DNA of 64,000 bases from NCBI GenBank assembly GCA_037178625.1, contig CM074144.1:1488001-1552000 (forward strand), read 5' to 3'. The notes under the pieces are model-generated. The model worked only from the letters and a program-made list of their open reading frames with translations. It was not told where the DNA came from and did not search any database. Numbering within the stretch: the stretch's first letter is position 1; each line of letters begins with the position of its first letter. Positions 19,440 to 31,211 of this stretch are shown piece by piece. A program made the position numbers and the translations under genes. This stretch comes from Skeletonema tropicum (taxonomy: Eukaryota; Bacillariophyta; Thalassiosirophyceae; Thalassiosirales; Thalassiosiraceae).

Positions 19440-22400
19440 ATGACTTCCATAACACTCAAAAGAGTCATTTGGGTTTTCTTCATCACCGCCCTGTTCTGCT
19501 GTGCCTACTTTCAACTATCCAGCCGCTCTGTGGTTGCTCCCAATGGTCCCAATGTACAGGAAATAATCGCAGCAGCCGAAGCGGTCCGCAACGCTGCGGT
19601 AGCCCAACCGCATCAATTTGGCATAGAAAAGGCCGATGTGCATACTCTGCGTGTTGCTGACTCTGTGCCCAGCTCGAAGGCTGGAGTGAGGCATGTCTAT
19701 CTTGCCCAAGAAGTTGGTGGTGTGCCGATATCAAACACGCTGCTATCTACTGTAGTGAAATTAGCACCATACAGTGATGGTGGTGAATCCAAGAGCGCTG
19801 GCAGTCCCAATTACTTGAGAGCAACAGCTAATGAGCATGCGGCTTCGTCAACAAAATCGACAACTAATTCAAACAACAAGAATGACATTGTGGAGATGGT
19901 GTCACTTGAACATGGACAAACCTTGGTGAAGAATGCCTATAACTGTATCAATGCGAAAATTCCTGTGTTGAGTGCTGAGAAGGCTCTTTCATTGGCAGTG
20001 AATGAGGTGCTTGGTATTAAGAACGCAAACTTTCGTCGACGAAACTTGAAAGCAGACAGTGTTGATAGCAACAATGGAGACGTTAGACAGAAAAGCGTAT
20101 TTGAACCTCATGATGGAATATCAGTAAATGATACTCCGTGTCAGCTGTCTTATTGGTCGATTGGGAGCAACAGCAATTCTTATGAGGATGACTGCGACGT
20201 CCGCTTGTCTTGGGAGTGCACAATCAAGCCAAATAGAACAAATTACATGCATATTTTCGTGGATGCTGTAGAAGGATCTATCATTAATATCAACAGATTT
20301 GGACCTTCGAATGAGAACAATGACAGTGACAATGACAAGGATGAAAGAATTGGAAGCAGCAACATGCAACCTAACGATCCGTCGAGACGCCGCCTTTCTG
20401 CCTTTAGTGCAGTTCAATATCCCAAAGAAAATCCTTGCACATCATGTCCCCGATTCGGACAAAATGTGGCTGGATCAGATAGAACTTTTGATGCTACAGA
20501 CATTGAACCATTGTCTCTTGTACAGGATCCAGAATTCATACCTTCATCTCCAAATGGCTGGCTGACGATTGGTGATACTACGTATGATGAAACTCGTGGT
20601 AATAATGCTCGTGTGGCCTTCTCGGTCGATCAAGATAGTATTGATCCTTACGAGAGTGGAGAAACAGCCTTTGCTACAGATTCGTCATCTAATGTGTTTG
20701 ATTACTCCTATCAGAGTATCGTGCATGAAGATAATGTTGGCTTGGAAAAACATGTATCATCATCTTTGGAAGCAGCAACCGTCAACGCATTCTACTGGGC
20801 AAACATTATACACGATATCTATTATCAGTATGGGTTCAATGAAGAGAGTGGTAATTTTCAAGAAGATAATTTTGGAAGAGGAGGCAAAGGAGGGGATAGT
20901 TTGGTTGTCGAAGTGAGAGAAACTTCTGTATTCAACAATGCCTTCTTCGTCAATGGCAAGGATGGCGAAAATCCATTGCTGCTGTTATATTTGTTCTTGA
21001 AAAGCGATACAACGGTGCTTGAGGTTGATGGTGAAGAGTACAAGGCAACACCATTTGCATTTGGTCCCACTGAATTCAATCTTGAGGATTCGCCAATAGT
21101 GTATTCCACAGGTAGAGTATGTCAGAATGTCGAAGATAACGTCTACAGGGGCTCCATTGTTGTGATAGATGAAGGCGATTGTCCGCTCGCAGCAAAAGTG
21201 AGGTTGGCTCAACATCGCGGTGCAGATGCAGTCATACTAGTTGCTGAACGTTGGGGTAGACCAGGTTTCTCAATGTCAGGTGCCGATGATTCAATATTGA
21301 TACCATCTGTTTCTATTACAAAGAAGGACGCAGGACGCCTGTTGTCATCTTTACAACCTACAAGTAGAGCTAGCTTGGGTCCTGGCCTGATTGTCAGAGA
21401 TGGTGCCTTCGACAGCTCGATCATCATTCATGAATTTTGTCATGGAATAACCGGTCGACTTACTGGTGGACCCAGCACTACCATGTGCTTGAATGGGGAT
21501 ATAAGGAGGGAGCTTGGGAAGGAGGGATGGGAGGACGTTTGCAGTTTATATTTGACCGCAACAAGCACGACAGGACGGACGCGGACGATTGGATCGTTTG
21601 CTTCATGGTCATTGTTTGGCATCAGACCCTTTCCTTACTCCACTGATATGACTGTCAACCCAACAACATACGGTCGTCTGAATAGAAATCCAGGACCTCA
21701 TTTTTTAGGCACCATCTTTGGAAGCATGCTCTGGGAACTCTACTGGGGAGTAATTGACTATGAGGAGGAAAATGGTCGTCTTGGGTTCAATGAAAACAAA
21801 TACGACAGTCAAACTGGAGGTAGCAATATTGCCATGCAATTGATCATAGAGGGTTTGAAGATTCAACCTTGCTCGCCTTCTTTTGTACAGTCGAGAGATG
21901 CTATCCTTTTAGCAGACCTCCTTCTTTATGATGGAGAATATAGATGCGTCATTTGGGATTCGTTCGCTAAGCGAGGACTGGGCGAATCTGCGGTTGCATC
22001 ACCTTTTGGTGTGACACTTAATGTTACTGAGGCCTTCGATGTACCCACCTATTGCATGGGGCCGAGTCTGAGCTTGGTATCTCATAATTACAGCATTGTC
22101 AATGGAGATGGCGACTCTTTCATTGATGCTTGTGAATTGCTCACTGTTTCAATTACTGTTGAAAATACTGGCTTTGGTGTTCTTACAGATCTGCAGCTTG
22201 TTGGCGTGTTGTCAAACTCCGGCACAGCAACGTTAACGAACCCATTACCAATGGAGCTTTTTGATTTATCTGAAAGAGCTCAGATATCTATCGATTTCGA
22301 CTTCAAGGTCGATAGCTTAGCTTTTGATCAACCCTTGGAAATTGAAGCGCAATTTACTGCTTTGGAGGTGGTAGAGCCGCTCTCAATCTTCATCACATTT

Positions 22401-24302
22401 ACAGAGACATCAACAGATGTTGTTGCCAAAGAGAAAATAACTTGGGATTTTGGAGAGGGTGGTCATGACTTTACTGTTATTGACGGATACTTTTCGCTAG
22501 AACCGACACGATCTCCGTTGACAGTGGGCGATGTCAATTACTATTCTCCAGTAGCAAATTTTGGTACGAGCCATTATATTGACTTTCTTCACTTTTTTGT
22601 CAAGACCATATAGCTAATCATTTCATGTCATTTACGATATCTTGCAGGACCGCAACAATTCTCAATCGTGAACGCTTTCATTCAGGAGGGACGAGGACTT
22701 GGCTGCGAAGAGGTTGAAGATGACACATACGCTGGATCTTTGGTTCTACTTGAGAGGGGCGAATGTGATTTCACAGTCAAGGTAAGTTAATGTGTAGGAT
22801 GTAGATTTTGATTTGTGTATGAAAAAATCCTGCGCTGAATCTTGATATGAATATGCACTTCAACTCTCAAGGCTCAAAACGCTCAAAACGGTGGAGCTCT
22901 TGGAGTCATAATCAGTAACTACGTGGATGAGTACCCCTTTAACATGGGCGAGCAAAACCCCGACATTAAAATTCCCGCTGTAATGGTAGGATATGCAGCA
23001 GGGCAAAGAATCAAACAAAGCATTTACAAGGATTTTGCATCTCTATCGTATAACGCCGAACGGAAGGAAATCTTATCATCGCACCTATCTCTCCCTGAGC
23101 AATGCAACAGAGTGCGATCTCCGCCTTTTCTACTTCGTGATAATTCAGCTATATCTATATGGGTAAACTTCGGTATCGACGGGATGGCGGATGACTCAAT
23201 TTATGATAGAGCAAACGTCGGCCTGTTTAGCAAAGGGAAGGACCGTGTGACCATTGCGCCAGATGAGGGTCATCGCTACAATTCTTATGGCGTGGTAAAT
23301 ACAAAGAACATCGAAACTTGTCCTGCACCTGGCATCATTGGATGGAGGAAAGGCACGGGCCCCGCCGTCAAAAAGGTTACATTCTCTCCCAATGCACTAC
23401 AAGATACAAATTTGATCAATGAAATTGTGCAGCTTGAGATTGCTCTCGCTAGCGGTGCAGAAACTCATGGCTCCTACTTTGCAATTCAAAAGGTGGAGCT
23501 GACGAATGTAGGACTCTTGAAGCCTGGTGCAGAAAGTGGCATTTGTGAAACGCCTACTACTGCGCCATTGCCCTCTTTCTCCTCCCCACCGCCAAGCGAA
23601 AACCTAGACCTTGGGTTGAATTCCACCGTCACAACTCCTTCGACAAGCGAAGACCTAGACCTTGGGTTGAATTCCACCGTCACCGTCACAACTCCGTCGA
23701 CAAGCGAAAACCTAGACCTTGAATTGAATTCCACCGTCACGACTCCTTCTTTGGCAGATGGATCGGTAGCTCAAGAACCCGGAAAAGAACAAGGTAGTAT
23801 GTACCCAGGAAAGGATGATCTCGTTGACGGAAACACCATCCGAGATGAAGGACGCAACGGAGGAATTGGCGGCGGCTTGATTTCGGCCATCATATTCCTC
23901 TTCGCAATTCTTGTTGCCATTGTAGCCTACGTATCTCGAAGGAGGCGGAAATCCCCAGACCATAATTTGTGCAGCCTAGCCAACGGATCAGACTTGGAAA
24001 ATCCAGTGAATGCGGATACAGCTGAGGTGTCGATTGAGGTGTCGATGAACATGGCTGTCATTCCAGTACCAGTGCTGGAGGAGGAAAAAAAGAATGAAAC
24101 TAAAATTGATGACTCTGAATCCGATGTCACAACTAAGAGGATACTCAGTGTTCTCACAGAAAGTTTGTCCACTTCGTTTGCCTCCTCATCCGAAGAGGAA
24201 AAAGACAACGACGATGAGTCTGAAAACCTTCAGTCCGATGAAGATATTAATGACGATGATGCAGCGTCGAAAATGATATCATTTATCAATATGTTCTTGT
24301 GA
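19440..24302 (+). CDS. Fungalysin-like (M36) secreted or membrane-anchored metalloprotease
   Basis: Three exons, 19440-22563, 22648-22781 and 22872-24302, with GT-AG introns of 84 and 90 bases; the joins keep frame and give 1562 residues. The frame is open from 19263, but the ATG at 19440 puts a hydrophobic signal or anchor at residues 8-25. A propeptide of FTP type follows (VYLAQEVGGVPISNTLL). The catalytic motif HEFCHGITGRLTGGP starts at His664, and the third zinc ligand is probably the Glu in KEGWED about 35 residues on. A protease-associated (PA) domain is inserted before it (about 544-637), and a second PA domain straddles both introns (about 1037-1140). A threefold repeat (SENLDLGLNSTVTTPST) and one membrane helix (about 1419-1440) precede an acidic cytoplasmic tail. 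Likely a cell-surface protease. Confidence 0.85.
23592..23747 (+). repeat. Three tandem coding repeats in metalloprotease stalk
   Basis: A unit of about 51 bases encoding SENLDLGLNSTVTTPST occurs three times; the middle unit has a 6-base insertion (an extra TV pair) and reads SEDLDLGLNS. It forms a Ser/Thr-rich stalk between the ectodomain and the membrane helix and could carry O-glycans. Confidence 0.85.
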
Positions 24303-24570
24303 TCGGCAGTATGTAAGCTAAACGGGATTTGATGGAGGGAACCTCAGGAGTCAAGAGTTACTGTTGGGCCACTGCGGCATGTAATTTCGTTGTAGTTGTA
24401 GTTGTAGTGCTGGCCATGCATCCGGAGGGAATACTTCTCTATCTGTGGCCTGGAAGGTCAAAAACAGTAAGTTTGCGCCTAAATTTTATAGCCGTATTAC
24501 GCCCATTTCAATGACACAGTCGCGTAGGGTAGGGTCTACTGAGCAATCCTGCCAAGTTTGGTCGCTACAG

Positions 24571-24786
24571 AAATTGTTCGTGAGTGGCTTGCCCAAGATC
24601 GTCGTGCGGAAATGGAACGTGCGTTTCGGAAGTATGAGTATGGTGGGCCGATTGGTGCGGTGTTGATGAGTGTTCAGAAGGATACTAGTACTGAATAAGG
24701 GGAGGAAGACGAAGCATGGGGCGCTTATGGATGGAAGAGAGGGCGGGAGAGGCTGCAGAGACGCGGAATGTTGTTGATTGGGACTA
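24571..24786 (+). pseudogene. Decayed 3' end of the galectin-RRM gene
   Basis: Matches 13482-13796 in order: KLFVSGLPKI, then RRAEMERAFRKY, the GGP segment, SVQKD and the final VDWD, but with deletions and frameshifts. The galectin and coiled-coil parts are absent. It marks the left edge of segmental duplication copy B. Confidence 0.85.
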
Positions 24787-25558
24787 ATATTATGATGAGT
24801 GATTGACATTGAGTGCAAACACGACGACAAGTGGACTCAGATAAGTAACTAAGCAGGAGTTAAACGTCAATCGCAATCATAGTGCGGCACCAGATACATA
24901 AACGAATTGTATGCATCTCACTTACGCTCAGAAATAGTACCCCAAATTCCCCGGGGCCAATAATTCCTGGGGTAGCTCGCTTGAGAGGCCTACAATACCT
25001 CTCTTTGGCAGTAGCTAGAGAGAACGAGGCTTATTTAGTTGTTAGTATTAGGCCACCATGCCACAACTCTGTGGGAGCAGATGCATGATGCATGGAGAGT
25101 ATCTATCCCAACCATGTTGAAAACGGCACTTTGACTTTTGTGAGTGCGGTTTTGCTCTCCACGTAGAAACGCATGTGCAAATGCCTTTTATGTGCCCTGG
25201 AAACATACATACCAGAGTGAACTCAAAGAAGAGTAATAAAGGATTTAAACGCCGAGAGTATGGTCTGCATAGACAAAAGTGAAGTAATTTATTTAGTCCA
25301 GTAGAAGCTGACGATGTCCTGCAGACCATTTCCGCAGAAATATGAAAGAGTACTTATTGCATACCGTAAAGCTCTCTTCCAGAAAGAGAACCCTCAAACG
25401 ACCAGCTCGGCTTTGTCGGCGTCAGCGTTAGGAAGGATCGAGCGTTTTATGATGTGGGCTTGCTGGTCCACTAGCCCACAGGAGATGAGTAAATGAGAAC
25501 GCACGAAACTTGACAGAAATATTGAGTTGACTTGACAAGTGCTTACGTGTTGTTGTAT

Positions 25559-26010
25559 CAAGGCTACTTATCGTGCCCCGACGGAGGAGTGTATCGCTCC
25601 AAGTTCTCGCCATCTGTCAAGTTCGCTCGAGAGGGATCAACTTAAGTAGGAGTAGGTACAAGGTTCGCAAGCCGTTTGTGTATGCAGTTTCAGGGTGCCG
25701 GATGAAGTTGAACTTGAACATGAACATTCTAAGTATGGTACATACAGTTCTCATGCAGAATGAGATGATCAATAGATATTCATTGCATTGTATCAAGGCA
25801 ACTTATCCTGCCAGCCCCGACGGAGGCGAGTGTATCGCTCCATTCTCGCCATCTGTCAAGTTCGCTCGAGAGGGATCTACTTAAGTAGGAGTAGGTACAA
25901 AATTCGCAAGCCGTTTGTGTATGCAGTTTTAGGGTGCCGGATGAAGTTGAATTGAACATGAACATTGTAAGTACATATGGTACAGTTCTCATGCAGAATG
26001 AGATGATGCT
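25559..26010 (+). repeat. Tandem duplication of about 230 bp within copy B
   Basis: Two units, about 25559-25772 and 25793-26010, share 'caaggc-acttat', 'tctcgccatctgtcaagttcgctcgagaggg', and 'gtttgtgtatgcagttt..agggtgccggatgaagttga' in the same order. It lies directly upstream of the gene at 26081, so both units may carry promoter sequence. Copy A has only one, shortened version (about 14392-14520). Confidence 0.8.
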
Positions 26011-26080
26011 TTGCTCATGCCTGACTTCTTCTCAGGTCGTTCATAATATTATTATCACATGCACACTGTAAACCAAAATC

Positions 26081-26575
26081 ATGACCGATCTTATCGTACC
26101 CTTCCCACGCCAACGCCAACGTCAGTGCCAACGCAATCAACTCAAGCATCGTAAAGTACAGTTTGCTGAGACAGCACAGCTACACATATACGAACCCGAC
26201 AACATCGCTCGCCGGGAGCTCTGGTTCACCAAAACAGAATATTACCTCATGAAACTGGCTGTCCAGGAAGATGTCCTCAAAGTTCGTGCAGGAAGGACTT
26301 CGATCGACGCAGCTGGTTCCAATTCCAATGGTGATGCCGTGAGAGCGAGTAGTGGCTTTTGGATCGGCATTTCTCATCTACTCACACAATCATGCATCGA
26401 CCAGGTCAGGACTTGCAGAGCACGATGCACCCAAGCGGTCCTCACAGAGCAGGCAAGACAAGGCCCGTATGGGTTCAACAAATGGGAGAACATCGCGCTT
26501 GCCTCTCTCGCTCAGACAAGGCAGCCCGTACTTAGAGCAAGGAAACTCGCAAAGCTCCACCGAAAAGCCCTCTGA
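26081..26575 (+). CDS. Uncharacterised diatom-type protein (KVQFAETA family), copy B
   Basis: A 164-residue paralogue of the protein at 14596-15090, colinear with no gaps. Differences cluster in one loop (DAAGSNSNGDAVRA here against DTAASDSNDDAVRV) and include H/D, D/E and the final KAL against EAI. The conserved blocks KVQFAETAQLHIYEP, RRELWFTKTEYYLMKL and ASLAQTRQPVLRARKLA are unchanged. The ATG follows a sequence unlike that of copy A, because the upstream region carries the 230-bp tandem duplication, so the two genes may be expressed differently. Function unknown. Confidence 0.72.
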   Translation: MTDLIVPFPRQRQRQCQRNQLKHRKVQFAETAQLHIYEPDNIARRELWFTKTEYYLMKLAVQEDVLKVRAGRTSIDAAGSNSNGDAVRASSGFWIGISHLLTQSCIDQVRTCRARCTQAVLTEQARQGPYGFNKWENIALASLAQTRQPVLRARKLAKLHRKAL

Positions 26576-27478
26576 GGGCGGGGTCATGCTGCACAACTCA
26601 GGAACTCAGAAGGCTTCCGTCTTTTTTTGCAAATCAGTTTTGTAGGATGTACAATGCAAAAAGATAAAGCAGTCGTCTCTATATTTCATTATCGTCGATG
26701 AGTTTGCCATAATCTTAATCTTTACATTTAAATCTGTTGATCTTTCTTAGATCTTGTCACGCAATGACTGAAGAACAAAACTGATCCCGATCCGTGACCT
26801 CCACTTGTTATGTATTCGCAATCGTATTTCTACAATTTATATAGGCTGTGCGTTCTCCCTTTGGATAAATCATCAACATCATTAGACGAAGTTGTTGAGC
26901 GCACCCATGTTTGCTTCAGGTTCGAGTGGAGCTGACTCCGTAAGTAGTATTGTTTCAGAGGTGGCTGGAGGGGCAGCAATCGTCGTCCGTCGTCTCGTTC
27001 GTACTTACGACTTACTCTCTGATGACGCCAGGGCACAGTTGAAGCAGGCCTTTATACTCTCTCTTGGGAATATAAATCTAGGATAAATCAACTGTGGAAT
27101 TAGTAAGTACTCAACCTGGCGCACCGGGCTGTTTGTCATCGAATATCTCAAGCGCAAAGTTACGATTAGATTTTGCAATTGCATGGTTGGTTGCGTAAAA
27201 AGAGCGAGGGATTATCCTTAAAGTTATCCTTAAAAGAAGAGTGAGTACTCACCACCGGAGGGTCGGGTAAACGATGGACAGACGAAAATATTTAGACAGC
27301 CATCTTTTTGAGCATTTTCTGCGATTAATGGGCGATCCCACGACAACTCTACTAGCAAAATAGTTATTGACCATGGTGCTGCTCCCGTAGTAGTGCTACC
27401 ACCCACTCAGCAACAGTCGGAACGACCGCATCTTTGCACCACATCTTCTAAAGACACTATACAAGCTCCCATACAAAG
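26576..27478 (+). other. Copy B tail and unannotated spacer
   Basis: Up to 27248 this is the end of the segmental duplication, including the doubtful small ORF (26892-27086, no ATG). From 27249 to 27478 I see nothing recognisable before the next ORF. Confidence 0.6.
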
Positions 27479-28855
27479 ATGCCGCCGGTTCTATCAAAAA
27501 TGCTCTCTGCAAAGGGGTCGGAAGAGGCAAGAAGCTTGTTGGCGGAATTTATTGTGCAGTTCACTTCTCGCCGATCATTTTGGTTTGTGATCAATTCACT
27601 CGGTGAACATGTATACGATCTAATCCACCATTTCGGGTTGGAACGCCTTGATTATATGGCATTACTTCTCGCCGCTGGTCTCATCAAAATCGATAAAAAC
27701 AACAAAGTTACTTATGAAGGTGCGCAATGGGAATTGTTTGTGGAGTCGTACTTCGATGCATCAGAGGTGGAGTACACAGGTATGAGGACTACCATTCCCA
27801 ACGAAGGGCGTGTTCAATGTCATTTACTACGCATTGGAGACAAAGCACAAACGAGTTACTTGTACGAGGATTATCCTCGTCCTCGTATCAACAACTTCTC
27901 TAACCAACTGAAGTTTGATGATCGAGCAATGCAACCCCCAAAACCAGCAGGATTGAGAGCAGAACAGCGGCGTCTTTTTCGACTCGGTCGGAATCTTATT
28001 ATGAAGCAAATAATTCACTCCATCGACACAACAAATTACTTTGAAGATTATTTGACCAAGATTGATACAACAGATATGAAATCAGCTACGGCAACAACAA
28101 CAAAAGAAGTAGCAACATCGGCTGCGGCAACAACAAAAGCATCAGCAGCAATTACAAAAACAACAACTGAAGCAGCGGAAAGTGCAAACTCATCGTGCTC
28201 ACAACCATCGCCAGCCAAAAAGCAACGTCGTGATGATGCAGCAACGACCAGCAAACAAATGACTCCATCATACTCAAATCTCTCGCGCGACGTCGACGAA
28301 CTTGACAAGGCACTGAAAGAAAGATCTGATGCAGAGTATGTTGATAAATGTGTTGATAAGGTGTTTGCTGATATTGTTGCATTGAAAGAAAATTGCAGCG
28401 TGATTGGGTATAAAGATAAGCGTTTACATGATGTATCGTTGGTCCGCGTTCCAAAAGCAACAACAAATAATTCGTTTGCGCAATCAGATGGTTGGGTCGA
28501 TAAAGCGATATCGATTAATAGTCCAGACGATAAATATAATGGCATTCGTCGCCTCGTGCAGAAACTTGTAAAGATTGACGAAGATGCTGTGCTTGAAGCA
28601 TTGGATAATGTAGGAATGAAGGTAGCAACACCAATGAACGAAACTAAACTTGCAGCAATGTTCAAACATGGGAACTTAAACTTCACACAACAACAGAAAA
28701 TCTTGCAACATCTACGTGATCATTATGGGAAGAAGGCATTTGCGTCTCTTCAGAAAATTGCAATGTTCTGTGAAGATCATACTTATGTCAACACTGGCGA
28801 AATAGAGTATCGATACGAGGAAGATGGAGTATTAGAGCAGTTGCTTGGAAGATGA
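27479..28855 (+). CDS. Unknown 458-residue ORF, possibly transposon-derived
   Basis: An uninterrupted ORF with no recognised domain. The N-terminal part (1-180) is rich in hydrophobic helices (YDLIHHFGLERLDYMALLLAAGLI). A low-complexity Thr/Ala stretch (about 200-240) leads into KKQRRDD, a possible nuclear signal. The C-terminus ends in NLNFTQQQKILQHLRDHYGKKAFASLQKI. This tail resembles NLSINQLCTVARFIRLMRPALKGLLWPNQLKK in the large ORF at 49114-52758, where it lies before the transposase-like half. The ORF could thus be the N-terminal half of a related element with its catalytic half deleted. An ATTCCTACGT motif follows at 28920-28929. The relationship is a weak visual match. Confidence 0.5.
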   Translation: MPPVLSKMLSAKGSEEARSLLAEFIVQFTSRRSFWFVINSLGEHVYDLIHHFGLERLDYMALLLAAGLIKIDKNNKVTYEGAQWELFVESYFDASEVEYTGMRTTIPNEGRVQCHLLRIGDKAQTSYLYEDYPRPRINNFSNQLKFDDRAMQPPKPAGLRAEQRRLFRLGRNLIMKQIIHSIDTTNYFEDYLTKIDTTDMKSATATTTKEVATSAAATTKASAAITKTTTEAAESANSSCSQPSPAKKQRRDDAATTSKQMTPSYSNLSRDVDELDKALKERSDAEYVDKCVDKVFADIVALKENCSVIGYKDKRLHDVSLVRVPKATTNNSFAQSDGWVDKAISINSPDDKYNGIRRLVQKLVKIDEDAVLEALDNVGMKVATPMNETKLAAMFKHGNLNFTQQQKILQHLRDHYGKKAFASLQKIAMFCEDHTYVNTGEIEYRYEEDGVLEQLLGR

Positions 28856-28979
28856 TGGGGAAGAAAGTTGGCGGGAAGTAGAGGTTAACCTCAATCTAGG
28901 TAGGAATTCAGTACTTTCAATTCCTACGTTGATGACATACGAGGATTTGGCCATTCTACAGAAGCCTCCGATGGTGATA

Positions 28980-30697
28980 CTCCCTCTGTCCCACAAAAAA
29001 TGAGCTTTTTGATTTAAAATAGTTAAAATTTGGTCAATTTCCGTCCAAAATATTGCTATCGCACATCGTTGGAAAGCTTATTTCACGCCGGTTACGATTA
29101 TACCAGAAGATGCCCAGGGGATAATGAAAAAAATCACCAGCGATCACCATGGCGCACCTCGACCCCGTACGTGCCGACATCAACAACACTAGCTACACAT
29201 AAAATTAGACAGCCCAACTGCAGCAACTCCCTCTCCAATAGCCTTTCTATGAAGTGGTGTCCTCAGGTGGACATCGATCCACGCCATCGCTACTTATTAT
29301 GACACCAAAGTAGAGGTGCCGGAAAATTGCGCTTTGACATCGGTGTGATGATGCACTTCCAATATGGTCTTCAGATGAATAGTTGGAGCTGCTCTGCCAC
29401 TGAACTGGTTTGCAGACGCCATCTATATTCTATTAAGCGGCGATCGATCCCCTCTAGAGTGTGTCGGGGCGTTCTATGGCGCATGTAGTGGCATGGTGAA
29501 TACAGTAGTTGAAAATTGATAATTTCCACAAAATACATCAAAAAGGAGAATGCATATATCTGACAGAAAATGAAATGAGAGGGTGCCAAAAGTCTGTGAC
29601 GTGATGACTATAATATAACAATCAACGTGGTTGGTGTAGATATCTCTATTTCATTGCGGCTACGACATTATTGGACTGGTTGAAATGTAGCATATTTTGG
29701 TGGAAAATGAAGAGCCGAATGCAATCACATACACGAGTATTTGAAGTGATATTAAGTGTATTCATCCTGCAAGTTGGGGACCCTTTCACCACAAAACACC
29801 AATAGCCATCTGTTGCGAGCATTATACAGTGGTTTCAGGGTATCATATGACTCCTAACAGCACCATTCCTACCCGATGGGATCAAAGCAACAGCGGATGA
29901 TTTGACCTACTACTCAATTATTACGTCTAATTTGTATGTAATCAATAAAACTGATAATAATAATCAATCATCATAGTATTCAGAAGGTGTCTGCAATGCA
30001 CCATGGCAATTAAATAACCGAAATCTATTAAATATGAGTATGTCATGATGTTGCCCGGCATGTGCAGATTTTATGTCTCTGGCGGTTAGAGCCGTATACC
30101 ATCACAACGACGCCGATTCGGCCGCCACCGCTTACAGAATCGGAATCTACATAAAAAATGGGGTCAGTCACTATGTTGTTTATGTTGATTTTGGGAATGT
30201 TGGCCCAATAGTAGCATGGTTTGCCGTCGGATTCGTCATGGAGGAGATGTTTTTTGTTAGTGTTTGATGCGTGATGGCCGAGCACCCCGGGCCGACGATG
30301 CCAGTGCTACTGAATTAGTACCCACAATATCTTGGAGAATGGTCGGAATACCACCATGTCACGTTGCAGAGGCGTTCTAAACTAACTAAATGGAAGGTTG
30401 TTGGTCTTTGAACCAAAAGAATCGACCTATTATTGACATAGTTACGTGGTAAAGACGCCACCCGGGGTGGATCCGGGGAGATCCGGGGTGTGGGCATCTT
30501 CTGGTTAAGCAAGTATTTGTAATGATATTGTGACAAAAGGCGTTAAAATATCCTTATATCTAACCCTATTGTGAAAATGAAGAGGCCTCTCGGACACTTG
30601 TGTAGGACCTAACGTAGGAATAAGTACGTCAAATAGCTAGTTTTTTGTGGGACTACGATTAACTTCAAATAGCTCATTTTTTTTGGGACAGAGGGAG
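28980..30697 (+). mobile_element. Stowaway-like non-autonomous element (1.7 kb)
   Basis: Starts CTCCCTCTGTCCCACAAAAA and ends with the inverted TTTGGGACAGAGGGAG, flanked by TA at 28978-28979 and 30698-30699. It shares internal sequence with the element at 17174-17738: gctatcgcacatcgttggaaagct near the left end and cctctcggaca...cgtaggaataagta...gggactacgattaacttcaaat near the right end. There is no ORF above 90 codons, so it cannot encode a transposase. Its unique interior of about 1.3 kb may be captured DNA. Confidence 0.85.
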
Positions 30698-30699
30698 TA

Positions 30700-31211
30700 G
30701 GTACATAGTCACAAGTCATTCCCATTGAATCTGTGCCATTCCTGGTTGAATCGCTCGAACAACCCCCCCCATCAAAATCTCAGACTAGTCAAAAACATTT
30801 TATCCCCCTTAGAAGTACATACCTTCATTTCATTTACTACGCTCTACATATAATTAATAGGAGTAAGGGGCTGAAACAGGGGGGATAAGTCCTACAATCT
30901 CAGGCTTGCCAAAGTTCTTATGACCCCGGGGGGTTAGTTGAGCGTTCAACTGTGACCATTTGAACTTGGACTTTTACAACTCATCAATGTCTAATTGTTG
31001 AACTTGAACCTTGAACACCAGATACGAGGAGCCCACAACGGTCACGCAGAGAAGACCCAAACTTCACGAAAACCCAAGCGAAAGAGACCTGTGAAATCAC
31101 AAATAATAAGTACGATAGATCTTGGTTGGTTTTGGTGATGGACAGTCAAATGGAACGAACCAGTTGTCGTAGAATGAGTTATCTGGACACCTAAAATGTT
31201 TCCTACTTCTA
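30700..31211 (+). other. Interval without a recognisable gene
   Basis: I see no coding frame or structured element in this stretch. It forms the 3' flank of the minus-strand AAA ATPase gene and contains a C8 run near 30763. Confidence 0.5.

Larger units (their letters stand above)
24571..27248 (+). repeat. Segmental duplication, copy B
   Basis: Second copy of 13482-15815, carrying a broken RRM, the shared 3' UTR, a diverged spacer and the gene at 26081-26575. It is longer than copy A because of a tandem duplication at 25559-26010. The two copies are direct, about 11 kb apart, and bracket the metalloprotease gene. Confidence 0.85.

Noticed and set aside
28048..28686. 212-codon minus-strand ORF opposite the orphan ORF
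   Set aside because: Low-complexity Ser/Ala/Val product, antisense to a longer frame that has better protein-like composition.
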